Below, piece by piece: positions 14,901 to 24,955 of a DNA stretch of 64,000 nucleotides; positions within the stretch are counted from its first letter, which is position 1, and every line of letters begins with the position of its first letter. Below the pieces are notes generated by a model. The model worked only from the letters and a program-made list of their open reading frames with translations, was not told the origin of the DNA and did not search any database. This stretch comes from Thysanoteuthis rhombus. Taxonomy: Eukaryota > Mollusca > Cephalopoda > Oegopsida > Thysanoteuthidae. The stretch covers positions 62,145,975 to 62,209,974 of the forward strand of contig OY735209.1 in NCBI GenBank assembly GCA_963457665.1. Reading direction: 5' to 3'. Both the position numbers and the translations under genes were made by a program.

Positions 14901-17900
14901 ACACTGGATTCTTCCACGGTAGGGAAAAAAAAATACGTCCCACCCACCATTTGAAACTATGGAGGCTTTAACTGAAACAATTTCAATTTTCATTTCTCAT
15001 GAAAAATCATTTCATAGGAAGTCTAATATGTGCATGAATTTTTTGGTGGGTATTGACAAGTACGTACTTGAAGTATGAAATAAACAATTAAAAGTTGATT
15101 GTATTCAACTGATATACATTAATACACTTCACAAGCATGGTCTGTTTGATCTTTTTAATCCACTGAGAGAATACAAAATATATCTTGAAAAGTTATATGA
15201 AGAAAAGTTATGAATAAGACTACCTGTAACATTTACAAATCAATCCACTTAAAAATTAGGTCTTTTCATTCTATATTTATCAACTAATCCTCATCTGAAG
15301 ACAATTCCACCACACCACACAAATTGAAATAGAGAACAGTCAAGAAACAAACTACTATGAAGCCTTCCAGTTTCAAAAGTTGTCGATTTCCTGGTTTTCT
15401 GGAAGCTGGATAAATGGTCTGGTACTGTATTTATATCAGTGTTAAGAAAAATCTTATTTCTTTTGTTTTGGTACTGTATTTATATCAGTATTAGGAAGAA
15501 AATGTTTTTTTGTTTTGTTTTTGTTTTGTTTTTTTCCATGGCCGTTTTGGACCAACAATTCCCCAATCTTCAGCTGGTATTTCTTTTAGATAAAAGATCT
15601 TTTTTATTTTTTTCAAGATAATATTTAAGATAATCAGTTCTAGTACAAACAGGCTACTCTGATTCATTTATGTGAGATACAGATATTTATTGCTGTTCTG
15701 CTTTCAAAGGAAGAATCAGGGAAAATAGTTATGAATTATTTGTGACTAATTTTTTCCAAAAAAATTTATTGTTTTTCTTTGATGGAATCACTCATTAGAG
15801 AACAACTTTCCCTATATCCTAAAAATGTATTTTTATATCCCTATTAATGAATTCTATGTTACAAGTTTTTAAAACAATTTCCTCTGATTAACATTAATAA
15901 CATATTTCATACTTGGTTAGCAATTTTAAAACTGCCATCCCACTGTCTAACATCAAAGCCATTGTACAGTAGATGATGCCAAGAATGGCTCAAAGAAATC
16001 CAAGACATTTATTTGCAAAATCATGTCAAAGCAGAGAAAATAGATAAGAACATTTTTCTCTTTATTAACTGAACTTCTGTATTTTTTGGAGCAGATTTTG
16101 TTGTTCTCAGAATAATTTAGCTTTACCATTTTCTCTATTTTCATATTCTGTCCAAAATATTAGAACATTGTTTCTCACTTTCTCTCTAACTTTTTCTTAT
16201 TTTTTGAAGTCTTTGCCTACTTTTTCATGTTCTGGTTGTATTCATTTCCTCCTGATTAGCATATTATTAGGTTCATTTTGTAAATCATCTTTCAAAAAAA
16301 TTTTTGTTGATGAAAAATGATTCTTTTCACATTTATACCTCTTTAATCCATCAAACCTTGAGACCTGGCCATCGCCACACTACAGAAAATCATATTTTTC
16401 ATTCTATCATGATATAGATTTTAGCTGCTCATTGATTTTTTTAATGACTTTTCTAGTAGTTTGGAAAATAGAACAATATGTTTTTAATATAATCCATATA
16501 ATGTAAATTGTATTAAGATGAATGAAAATAATTTGTGTTTACTTATGCTTTTTTAATTAGTTGTATTAAAAATAATTAACGAGTTTAAAAAAATAAATAA
16601 ATTTTATGCTAAAAGGAACATCAAATTTAAAGTTCTTCAGTTCGGTTTTCAACTATATTTAGGTTTTACACATTCAGTTTCACTAATCAGTATATAAACT
16701 GCTAAGTTACAATTCAAACTGTGGTTTGAAATCAAATCTAAAGGCTCTAATAGCTTACCTACAAACTAATGGCAGCAGGTTCAAAATGTGTCAGATCGTA
16801 GGAGTTGCTAGGCCTCAGATTGCTGGATTAAAGAGGCACCGTCTCTACTTGGTCACTTTTATTTTGTTCTATATAAATTGGATTGATACATCGAATTTTT
16901 CTAATTCTTCGCTATTTTTTCCTTCTTCAGCCATCGATGTTGAAAAGGGAGTGTCAAAACACAATGTATTCGATTCGGCTGTTTTAAACAAATGGAACTT
17001 ACCCAATGCTAACAATCCTGAAATGATTAAAATGTCAATGAACCTTAGTAAGGGTATTGCCGCTGGTTCTGATTCTGATTCATGTGTGGCAAAAGAAACA
17101 AATTTGTTAAAGCAGCTGAAAACCTTCTATCGACAAGCTGACAGCCCATCTGAACTTGTGAACAAAAAGCAGCAACTGGAGGAAGAGAGAAAATTAACTG
17201 AAAACGTGTCTGAAGAGACTACGTGCCCGAATGTTACGAGTACTGGAGGAGGAGAACCGAAACCACGCATTCTAAAGAAACTACGGAGTTTTACCCTGGG
17301 GCCGACAAGAGCTGAAATGATCCTGTCCAAAAGCATGCAGGTTGTTGAGCAACTGAGCAAAGTGGACAAGGACGATGGTATAGGTATATCTCAATCATCT
17401 AGAATGTGCCTGGAGACTGAAAATCAGGTGGCTGAATTGGTCAAGCAAATAGAAGATGATTCGGCTTTGGGTAATTTTATCAAAGAGTTTTATGATTCCA
17501 CCATCACTGATAATCTAAACTCATGGAATCGAATGCACCGTATTGTGGCTATTGTCCACACGTACATGAAAGAACGAGGCAAGAAAGATCCAGAGGCTGA
17601 AGCAAAAACCTTTTTGGAAAAGACAGTGTACCTGTCGAGTTGTCATTTGCGGCAGAAATATCAGGATGCAATTTTGAGCACTAAAAAACAAGACAGGATC
17701 CTCGAGTATCAATTACAAATCATTCTCAGAATGGAAATGCTTTTATTTTTGAAGCTCTTACCCGATGACCGCACGACAAATGAAGATGACGACAACGAGC
17801 AGGAAGACAGCGAGGAAAGCACAGTTGATATTTTTGTGGAAGAGATTGTTACTATGCTTCGTACTTTGTCCTTCATCACCGACGCTACTCTTGTCCCCGT

Positions 17901-20900
17901 GTTCCTCAATGATGTCTTGCTGAAGCACTATACAGATACGCTCATGCGTCCACTTGCAGAAATTTACAATGAACTTATGCAACCATTACCCAGTGTCCTT
18001 GCTACTTCAGTTGAATCTCCTGTGTCAAGCATTCAATCCTCATTCTGCCCCTCGACAGTCAGTATCTATGATGAAACAGCCCGCGATGGATTTCCAGAAA
18101 TCGGTGCTTCGCAAGCCAAGAGAGCCAAAACCATGCAGGTTGTTCCTGGTCTTGGAGAGGGTGTGAAACGCCAGATTGTAGTAGGGAAGAAGCCGGCGGC
18201 CACTACGAGACAGAATAATCCTACCAAAGATGCAAAAAACAAAAAAAAGGAAGAAACTGACTCCAAAGAGAAGGTCAGAGCACGAAGAAGCTTATTTATG
18301 ACCGAAAAGAAAAACAACTTGGAGCGTCATCGTTCATTCGCCGTGCGTGATAAGGATAAGGCCCGATCCCATTGGAGTCAGCGGTCCAGCCATCGTCGCA
18401 GTAGCAAAAATTCTACACTCAAGTGTTCTTCAGCTCAGAAACGCTCCAAGACGATGGTAGCGGAGACACCGGCTCATAAGCAAATGTCTCAGGTGATGAG
18501 GAGATGGCATCTGCTTCAAAACCGACTTACAGAACCAATGCAGAAAACTCAATCTCCCTGTGCAGAGATGAACACAACGCCAAAGAGGGCTACACCAGAC
18601 ACGGCTGTTTCTATTATAGAAGAGTCACCTTTGAAAGAAGGAAATCCAGTTCCAAGTAAGATATTTATGCTTTTGACTCTTAAATTAGTGTAAAAAAATT
18701 GCTAATTGTTTGATGAGATTTGCAAAGAGAAGGGAGGTAACTAATATAGACCTGGTACATGATGAAAGCGTGAAGCATGCTGACAATTTGAAACACTTCT
18801 ATTTTTACATAAGTTCATGTGGAGAAGTACTATTAGAAATGACAAAGAAAATTTATTCAATCATTTTAAAAATTGATTTCAACTATGTAGTCATTTTAGT
18901 GTTACAAATTTGAAAAATGAATTTAATCTTTTTTAGCGAATCGCAACCCCAACCATTAACACTAACCCTAAATCATATCCTTTGTAATAAAATTTAATAT
19001 AGTTTTAAAGTTTTCTGCTTTCATTTTTTTCAGTTGTAAGTTAATGGCAGCTGCTTAAATAATTATCAATTCTAATAACCTTTCTTTTCTTTGCATACCT
19101 TGTCCAAACAATTACCCAAAATTTTAATTCTAATTTTGAGGGAAATAACCACTGGTTGAACTTATCTCCTTTTTTGAATTATTTTATTAGGAAGGTTCCA
19201 TTATTTTTTATTCTATTCACGATAGAGTTCCACTGTCAATAGGAACAGTTCATGAATACAGGAGTTGAACAGGCTGTGGTAAAATACAGGAGGCAAAGAT
19301 ATCGTTTATTACCAGTAAAAATAGGAAGAAAAGGAAAAAAAATCATACTTTCCATGTAAATACATCATCTCTTTAAAAAAATCTACTTAGAAACTCCAAT
19401 TTTCAATCCTAAAGATAGCATGATTTTTTTTTTTTGCAAAATGCCCATTTCATAACAAAATTTATCCAGAAATGAATACTAAAAATTCTATTCTCTGAGT
19501 TCTTAGCTCTAAATATGCTAATTTGAGTTACAACACTTTCAGTCTTTAGAAGTGTAAACATTGTCTGCTCAAATTGCTGGAAGGGAAAAAAGCAAATAGA
19601 AAAAATCAATAAAATGATAAAAAGTCGTAAAAAATTTTGATACAGTATGTAATATGTAGAATCTATGCAAAATTTCAGTAAAATGATGAAAAAATATGCA
19701 AAGAAAGAGAAAGACATGATTTTCCCTGTGTTATTTGAATACACTCTAGAACTGGATTTATGCTGATGATGTCAACACTTAGCCACCCTAATAGTAACCC
19801 TGACCCTAACCTATTGATAATTTGATTTGAAGCTTTTAAGATAACACTCATCTTACTTTGATATCATTCATTACCAGTGACAATTTCTCGATGAATAACC
19901 CTAAATTATTTAATCAGTCATGATAACAATATTGTAGAGAAGCTTTTTTGAATTACATTCCCTTTGCTTCTTGTATTTTAATGAGTCTGCTTTTGAACTA
20001 AATATTTATTTACTTTACCTTTGAGTTGAAAATTAGTGAGCAAATTCAAAAATTTAGCCAGCCAATTAAAAACAAAAGGAAACTGAATCAATGAACATTG
20101 GTGATCAAATAAATACATTTACTTCTTCATTCATGGCAAATGTTAATGAAAGATAAATTATTTAAAACCCATCTCTTGATAAAATTCATGGGTCTTTTCT
20201 GATAGTCCGCTCCAAAAGCTAACCCATGTAATTTTTAAGTAATCCCACCTGATTGTATTTTTTTCTCGCCAAGAGACCCTAGTGGCATTAAGCGTAAGTA
20301 TTTTGGGGCTTTTTTGTTACTCCCTACTAAACTAAAATTTTCATTAGCAATTGGAATAGATGCAATAAATTTGTGACATTATCTTATATGTAAAGTTTAC
20401 TGAAAGCATTAATTTTATGAAAGTTCAACTGAACTTATCAATATTTTTTCAAGGAAACTGAGTTCCACTTTATGTTATTTATATTAAATGTGTTTCACAT
20501 GAGAGGAGGCTGAAAAAATCAAGTATCTTAAAGTCTTCACCAAAATGAACAATAAGTAAAAAAAATTGTCCTCCTATACACTGAATTCTGATAACATACT
20601 ATTTGGCCTTTTGGTCTTGTGTTCATTTTACTTTGGAAACTTTCCCTAAGTCCACTGAGTATGCATGCCAAATTTGGTTGCAGATTTGACTTTTGATATT
20701 ATTTAGAAATAGATAAAAACCGAACAGTCTTATCAGGTTGAGATTGAACACTTATTCCAGAAAATTTTTTTTCTTCAAGGGGAGAGCATGTATGAATTTT
20801 GCACACGTATACAACCAACTGGGTGCATAGTTGGCAGAAGGGGAGATAAACCAAGCTTTACCTCAGACTTATTAAACACACGCATCGAATAGTGTCTGGA

Positions 20901-22788
20901 GCAGGGGTTCAAAACCAACATCTTGAGGCATGCCCACCTCAAGAAGGTTGGTTTTGAATGAAAATTGACCATTGTAAAATAATATAATAGAACAATTTTT
21001 GAAAACACAGATCTGATGTGTTATTAGCTGTACATATTATTATGCAAGGGTCCCTTGAGAAATGAAAGTCTAAAAAGGTTAAAAAAGGCTGACCTTATAG
21101 TTACAAAAATTAGGCTCTATTTCTTCTTGGGGGTAGTTTTCTTTATTCGATTACGTTGGAATTTTTCTATTTAAAAACAAAATCTATAACCTGCTTAAAA
21201 TGGTTATTTCTTTTTTGAATACTTCATCAAAATTGAATACCATTATACACAAGAATTATTTTTGATATTCTGGCCTAATGCTATTCTGAGCAAAGCTCAA
21301 GTACGTATCAATATTCTTGTTTGCATGTTGCTTTTATTTTATTGATTTATTTTTCATTAGAAGAGTTTATCTTTATCCTTGTATTAATTGTATGTGTGTG
21401 TTTTTGTTTTTTTTTTCCTTGCAGAATTGTCGGAAAACTGCAAAAAAACAACAGTGTTAATAAGACGTGGATTTTATGGTTCACAGAGTGTGAAATCCCA
21501 ATCCAGAAATCTTACCAAATACCTGGAGTTGGCCGACCGCATTGCTGGTCGTCATGATCGTTATGCCCAGCTAACTGATCTATCCACCGTATCTCAAACG
21601 CCTGACAGTATCCAATCCCCTGTGGACAAACCCAGTACTTTTGCCTTGTCCCAACTTATGGGTTCTCCATCTTCAGTCAGCCCTATATCTCATAATTCTC
21701 CTGTATTGAAATATACCCCAAATCGAAAAAGTCCTGCTTTCCCCTTCAGCACAAGTCCCAAATTCTCAAGTAAAACATTGGAAAGGGTTTCTGTTAAACA
21801 GGCCCTTTTTAGGACTCCTGAGAAAACAAAATTACAAACTCTGGTCGTGCAGTCACCTGATTTGTCTTCCCCAAACCCCTGTTCCACAAAGAGCCAGCCT
21901 TCAGTGAGAAATGAGCTGGCTTTGTTCAACTCCCCACCAAACGGAAGCAAGTGTATATTTAAAACTCCTACAAAGGAGTCAGTGTGTATCTTTAAAAGTC
22001 CAAATAAAACTCCTACCTTCAAGAAGTTCAATATATCATCTGGGAAGTCAACTGCACGGACGTCATTAAGCAAACCACGTAACAAACAATCTGATGTGGA
22101 ATATCGATTGTCAGCCGACTCAGCTGTTAAACAACTCTCCTCCGATAAGGACGCTGGAAGTTCATGCAGCAAAACTATTTTCAAATCCCAAGATTCATTT
22201 TCTGCTAATGATATCATAGCTTCACGTCACTTGTCTTCAAAATCATCACTCAATTCAGACTCTCTGGAGACAACCCGTGCTAAACGTCCAAAGTCTAATG
22301 ACAATAGTGTGAAGTTTTCATCCAAAATGAGCAAATCAGAAAAACTATCCTTTAGTCAAGATAACAATAACAATTCCACAACAGATCCTTCATCTGTGAT
22401 TCCTCAGCATTTAAGTCCACCAACATGCCCTCCTGTTGATTCTCTGTCAGAATGTTCTGACAAATCCGATCTGAGGAGAAGGCACAATAAACCTTTGCAA
22501 CCAAACGTACCACGTGAAAATACAGATTCGCTTGTTCCTCAGGACATTCTTTCTTTTGAAATCAAACCTTTGACAAGGCAGAAGCGGAAAAGACCGAGTG
22601 AATCCGTTTCTGGTGATATTTCTCCTTTGATAACTAAAAGGCCACGGAGATCTTTAAGCAGAACACTGCACAAACACCAGGACACTAAAGAAGACCAAGT
22701 GGACACAAGTTCTCGGGATCAAACCCAAAGTGGGAAAAATATCTATACAAATCGGACGCGCAGGTCTACTGCAATACGAAAGGATTGA
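1946..22788 (+). CDS. TICRR: TICRR/Treslin, DNA replication initiation factor (7 coding exons)
   Basis: Spliced gene: join(1946..3031,10051..10489,12040..12109,12301..12688,13631..13898,16931..18655,21425..22788), 5340 nt, about 1779 aa (human Treslin is about 1910). All junctions are GT/AG and the phases (0,1,2,0,1,1) agree. By family knowledge, Treslin with MTBP binds TopBP1 after S-phase CDK phosphorylation and helps load Cdc45 to form the CMG helicase in the nucleus. Seen here: the N-terminal HKFQVVFLIDKS start, the LYDFNWENPDITSP and LSLYWVDH blocks, the Treslin/Sld3 (STD) region at about residues 908-1104 (EYQLQIILRMEM), and two CDK sites in conserved context, VAETPAHKQ (T1263) and IIEESPLKE (S1316), matching human T969 and S1001. 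The tail is rich in SP/TP and basic NLS-like patches. The start is the first ATG of an adjacent ATGATG pair; a more upstream non-ATG start is not needed. Homology was judged by eye. Confidence 0.9.
3032..10050 (+). other. TICRR intron 1 (7.0 kb)
   Basis: This is a long AT-rich intron with no supported gene. It contains a weak inverted similarity between about 4255-4345 and 4740-4860, a run rich in TTAGATAT-like motifs (5620-5780), a three-unit minisatellite (8087-8250), a single copy of the 'cacgatatctccaaaagtt' repeat (9180-9320), poly-T runs (9729-9743, 10027-10039) and the acceptor tract ttttatttattttag. A splice-like segment at 3776-3869 breaks the phase and was rejected. Confidence 0.7.
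8087..8250. repeat. Imperfect minisatellite, three units of about 55-60 bp
   Basis: The phrases 'gaggactttgtatctttcgtgg' (about 8116) and 'tggtgactttgtagcattcgtag' (about 8174) recur about 60 bp apart. Flanking 'atgttggctgattgg' and 'ctttattggctgcag' follow the same spacing, and a third decayed unit ends near 8250. The short open frame over this stretch is a by-product of the repeat. Confidence 0.5.
10051..10489 (+). CDS. TICRR: TICRR coding exon 2
   Basis: Entry follows the acceptor tttatttattttag in phase 0 and reads ISDYENESFRMVNEALAK. The stretch VNEALAKLRGTLIPLDSL aligns with the TVCELLHHGGGTVLPSETF block that follows WVDT in human Treslin, confirming the junction with exon 1. The exon also holds an acidic patch (DVDDDFPPLP), a Lys/Arg/Ser-rich patch (SKSKNKRSKYRDKGQG), then a hydrophobic segment ending near AFDR. 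The donor is cgta|gtaagt, leaving one base for the next exon. Confidence 0.87.
11835..11864 (+). other. Possible phase-preserving 30-nt microexon of TICRR
   Basis: The segment is bounded by ttaacag before and gaag|gtaaac after. It is exactly 30 nt, so inclusion keeps the phase and would add ten residues (about TITTLDALTE, shifting the following N to D) between exons 2 and 3. The polypyrimidine tract is weak and I see no clear human counterpart, so this is only a candidate alternative exon. Confidence 0.25.
11906..11960. repeat. (TA)n microsatellite
   Basis: About 27 uninterrupted TA dinucleotides lie in TICRR intron 2, 80 bases upstream of exon 3. Confidence 0.97.
12040..12109 (+). CDS. TICRR: TICRR coding exon 3 (70 nt)
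   Basis: This small exon lies between the acceptor tttgtttttttag and the donor attga|gtaagt. In phase it reads ETLPELCPLKLVPTTSSCTGIIE and joins exon 4 through a split GAG codon. It is too short to stand out as an open frame; the strong splice sites and phase agreement with both neighbours support it. Confidence 0.82.
12301..12688 (+). CDS. TICRR: TICRR coding exon 4
   Basis: The acceptor is atatttgcag. The exon starts with KIFTRSQSSNPGTNVHISM, contains a polar Ser-rich stretch, and ends FQSLLLRLAETDQNL, which corresponds to the human LLFQQLVSRLTAEELHLV block. I place the donor at 12688/12689 (aatttg|gtttgt) because this gives phase 0 and joins directly to VLTVKMDGQ of exon 5. The open frame runs on for about 130 nt as intron; a gtaata donor four bases downstream would break the phase. 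Confidence 0.85.
12689..13630 (+). other. TICRR intron 4
   Basis: AT-rich intron with T-rich runs near 13233 and 13300. The acceptor is cctatttttcaaatttcag. The short open frames in it are low-complexity and were not accepted. Confidence 0.7.
13631..13898 (+). CDS. TICRR: TICRR coding exon 5
   Basis: The exon reads VLTVKMDGQSTPFLAV and continues LQPLSVSLGLIVFF, clearly similar to human PITGVISPLSASAMILTVF. It carries a Lys/Ser-rich end with an LLRSKTAMSIDMQRS segment. The donor is tctg|gtgagt, phase 1, joining to gcc atc gat (AID) in exon 6. Confidence 0.88.
13899..16930 (+). other. TICRR intron 5 (3.0 kb) with imperfect duplications
   Basis: The intron holds a 120-bp segment (about 13965-14150) shared with 29055-29250, and a pair of related stretches about 485-545 bp apart (14190-14700 and 14740-15190) that include tRNA B-box-like 'gggttcaatcctc'. 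A 29-bp phrase 'tggtactgtatttatatcagt' is repeated 49 bp apart at 15419 and 15468. Open reading from 16726 into exon 6 is intron read-through. Confidence 0.6.
16931..18655 (+). CDS. TICRR: TICRR coding exon 6: Treslin/Sld3 (STD) region and CDK sites
   Basis: This is the largest exon (575 codons). After the acceptor ttccttcttcag it reads AIDVEKGVSKHNVFDSAVL then NKWNLPNA, matching human PAVVEKWFPFCN. Near 17401-17990 lies the helical Treslin/Sld3 (STD) region: AELVKQIEDDSALGNFIKEF, ILEYQLQIILRMEMLLFLKL and EEIVTMLRTLSFITD, interrupted by an acidic insert (NEDDDNEQEDSEES) absent from human. After a basic RARRSLF motif come the two CDK sites: VAETP (Thr codon 18466-18468) and EESP (Ser codon 18625-18627), which in vertebrates bind TopBP1 BRCT domains when phosphorylated. 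The donor is ccaa|gtaaga. Confidence 0.92.
18656..21424 (+). other. TICRR intron 6 (2.8 kb)
   Basis: AT-rich intron with scattered 'aaccctaaccct'-like phrases (18960, 19795) too short to be telomeric, and a strong hairpin at 20908-20958 listed separately. The acceptor ttttttttccttgcag precedes exon 7. A short frame at 18710-18913 and a minus-strand one at 19409-19744 show no conserved content. Confidence 0.65.
20908..20958. repeat. 51-nt hairpin (inverted repeat) in TICRR intron 6
   Basis: The left arm 'ttcaaaaccaac-a-tcttgagg' pairs with the right arm 'cctcaaga-ag-gttggttttgaa' around an 8-nt loop 'catgccca'. About 20 pairs form, with one small bulge. The left arm begins in a tRNA B-box-like 'ggggttcaaaacc'. 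It could be a SINE fragment folding back or a structured intronic element; its stem is shorter than a usual pre-miRNA. Confidence 0.75.
21425..22788 (+). CDS. TICRR: TICRR coding exon 7: SP/TP-rich C-terminal tail and stop
   Basis: The terminal exon starts in phase after the acceptor tccttgcag (K)LSENCKKTTVLIRRGF and ends with TGA at 22786-22788 after NRTRRSTAIRKD. It is Ser/Pro/Lys-rich and probably disordered. A cluster of F-x-[S/T]-P motifs (LFRTPEK, LFNSPPN, IFKTPTK, IFKSPNK) and many other SP/TP sites suggest CDK or checkpoint regulation. Basic NLS-like patches include RQKRKRPS and KRPRRSLSRT. Human Treslin has a similarly long disordered tail ending in a basic YTRKKL segment, so the tail type agrees although the sequence is poorly conserved. 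Confidence 0.85.
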
Positions 22789-23190
22789 ACACTTATCAGC
22801 AGGATACAAGAATAAATCCTAATCTATTCTATTTTTCTACAAGGAAAGATTTTAATATTTTTTTTTTTGTCTGTTGATTATACTTTTTAATTAAAAAATA
22901 TGTCACTCAATTCATATTTTTCTCATATCAAAAATTTGTTTCAAATGTCTATGGAAAGGTTGACCTCTGGCATGAAGAGAAATGCCATGGCTTCTTTTTA
23001 ATCCCCACATAATTTAAATACCAAACTTCCATTATTTCTTTGCTTTTTGTTCATAAGCACATGAAGGATAGAACAAATGTTTGTTATCTTTTTGAATGTA
23101 TATGAAACAGGAACTACAATCTCGGATTGTATTATTCATTGTTGTGTGAGATTAACGAATTCAATAAAATAATCTCATATTTATCAATAC
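22789..23190 (+). other. Probable TICRR 3' UTR
   Basis: AT-rich sequence after the stop. AATAAA occurs at 22811-22816, only 22 nt past the stop, and at 23163-23168; the second is the more plausible polyadenylation signal, in the context tcaataaaataatctcat. The cleavage site cannot be fixed from sequence alone. Confidence 0.5.
23163..23168 (+). promoter_or_regulatory. Candidate polyadenylation signal of TICRR
   Basis: Canonical AATAAA about 375 nt after the stop codon, followed by a T-rich and TG-containing stretch near 23200-23230. Confidence 0.45.
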
Positions 23191-23460
23191 TAAGATTAGC
23201 ACCATTTTCTTTACTGATTGTTATTTTTCACAGGGTTAAAGTGGGTCATTTAAAACTAGCCACAATCTATAGTTGTTGACATATTGACAAAGAATTAGGA
23301 GTTTTTTTCAGCATTACACCTTTTTTTTTCGAACACATTTTCCTAAGCTAAACCTTATATCTATTAAATTTCCCTTGAGTGGTCTTCAAACTTAAACTAC
23401 TCTAGGAAACCCTTTTCAATAATTGAACTTTCTAAAGAGCCCCTCCAAAAAACTATCTAC

Positions 23461-24120
23461 TAATTATGAATGTGTTATGTTATTTGAAACGACCTCCTGT
23501 TATTACATGGAGAATGTGTCACTTGGCCTAGACAGTGTAAATAGAATAAACAATTAAAGAAATGGGCTGCTGTTGGAACCAAACCTGTAACCGTTACGTA
23601 GCTGCTTTAATATAGCATTGCTCTTACCATTGAGCTAAACTACCCACTGGTAAGTTAGAAGTCCAAATAACTACCATATGTCCAAATCTCATCTTGTTCA
23701 TTTACTGTCCATATCTGCACTATTGTTTCTCGACGTGGACTATTATATTATTAAGAAATGTGCCTATTTTCTATTTGGGTTTATATACATTCTGATAATT
23801 CCATAAACGAGGTCAAAATCCAATAGTTACATATGTAATATTAAGAAATGGGTACATAATCCAACCGAATAACTATGAATGCATCATATCTTTGAAATGA
23901 CCTCCCGTAATTAAACGGAGAATGTGTCACTTGGCCTAGACAACATTAAAAAAAACATAATATAACCTCCTGTTACTATAGATTTTTACTGCAGCCCATT
24001 TCTTCAATGTTCTGAATTCTATTTATTCTGTCTAAGCCAAGTGATACATTCTCTGTGTAATAACGGGAGGTCATCTCAAATAGTTTCAAATAATATAACG
24101 CATTCATTATTATTGTGTCA
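23461..24120. repeat. Three-copy 90-bp repeat, two direct and one inverted
   Basis: The core 'gagaatgtgtcacttggccta' with flanking 'gacctcc[ct]gt.att' occurs at about 23470-23570 (+), 23870-23945 (+) and inverted at about 23990-24110. The outer copies form long inverted arms that include 'atttgaaac', 'ttattaca', 'aatagaat' and 'gaagaaatggg' on both sides. This resembles a foldback or MITE-like element with an internal duplicate. A tRNA-like SINE head lies inside on the minus strand. Confidence 0.7.
23565..23650 (-). repeat. tRNA-like SINE head
   Basis: On the minus strand the sequence reads tagtttagctcaatggtaag (A-box-like) followed about 45 nt later by ggtttggttccaac (B-box-like). A proper acceptor stem is not evident, so this is more likely a tRNA-derived SINE or pseudogene than a functional tRNA. 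Confidence 0.55.
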
Positions 24121-24424
24121 GATTATACATCGATATTGTGATAGTATTACATCTGTATGTAACTATTTAGAATTTTAGAATGTGTATAAACTCAAATGGA
24201 AAAGTAAGAATGAAACTTGCCGAGTTGAAATAGACTTGAACAACTACTGACTGAGCAATGTCCATGTCATGTAAATAAGCAAGATGTTTTCAGTTAAAAA
24301 GGCAAAATCTTAATTTTCTTCTTATACAAAAAGTACTGTTTATGTTGAAAAGATAAGATGAAAAATGTAAAAGCCATGAAGAATTAATTAGTTTATTGCA
24401 AAAATTGTCACTTTGTTTTGCAGA

Positions 24425-24955
24425 ACTCCTTTTGATCCCACTGCCTATTCAGAGTCATTGGAACGCCACAGATGACTTCTGATGGGCTTGGTTTCTCCAT
24501 CTGTCTTTGTCCCTTGCTGTCCCTCAATATCCAATCATGTTCAGACTTGTCGTCTCTTTTCTGTTGCCCCCACCCCCGGCGTCCTTTGTCCGCCTTTTTT
24601 CCTGTCCCCTCTTATGGCGCCCTGTTTGATGGTTTTTGCAAGTCTGTCTGATCTAGTGATGGACTCCTATCACTTCTGCTTCCGCTTCCTGACAGTGGTG
24701 AGATCCCTATGGGTGCCGATAGTTTGGTTGGTCTGCTGTGAACGCGTCTCAATTTTGATGCAGGAGCCATGCCTCTGTCACTTCTTTATTCAAATGAGCG
24801 TTCCTATTGTCTGAGCTATCTTGGATCGGATTTCCAATTCGAAGCCTTTGTCCAAGATGATGGCACCCATGTATTTGAATCTGGATTCAGTTTTGAGTGG
24901 CTCTCCTTGGTTTATGTACAATATTTCCTAAATATCCCAACTAAACTAAAGTAGG
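24425..24955 (-). pseudogene. Decayed non-LTR retrotransposon RT C-terminal region
   Basis: On the minus strand, from about 24920 downward, the translation shows INQGEPLKTESRFKYMGAII, EIRSKIAQTIGTL, then TRSDRLAKTIKQGAIRGDRK and near the end EVICGVPMTLNR. These match the well-known LINE pattern of (S)FKYLG...EI..RIA, followed by GHV.RS..LAKTI.QG and a Trp-rich end, with frameshifts and stops throughout. It is a dead fragment and explains the GC-richer patch here. Clade is uncertain (RTE- or CR1-like). Confidence 0.8.

Noticed and set aside
18710..18913. Short + frame after TICRR exon 6
   Set aside because: It lies in intron 6, has no conserved content and no splice support.
18955..19815. Interstitial telomere repeats ('aaccct')
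   Set aside because: Only isolated one- to two-unit phrases; no array.
23565..23650. Functional tRNA gene on the minus strand
   Set aside because: A-box and B-box resemblance exists, but no acceptor stem or clear anticodon arm closes; better read as SINE or relic.
24425..24481. Possible extra TICRR 3' exon (TPFDPTAYSESLERHR then stop)
   Set aside because: Exon 7 ends in its own stop, no strong upstream donor gives the needed phase, and the block is the reverse complement of a LINE C-terminus.
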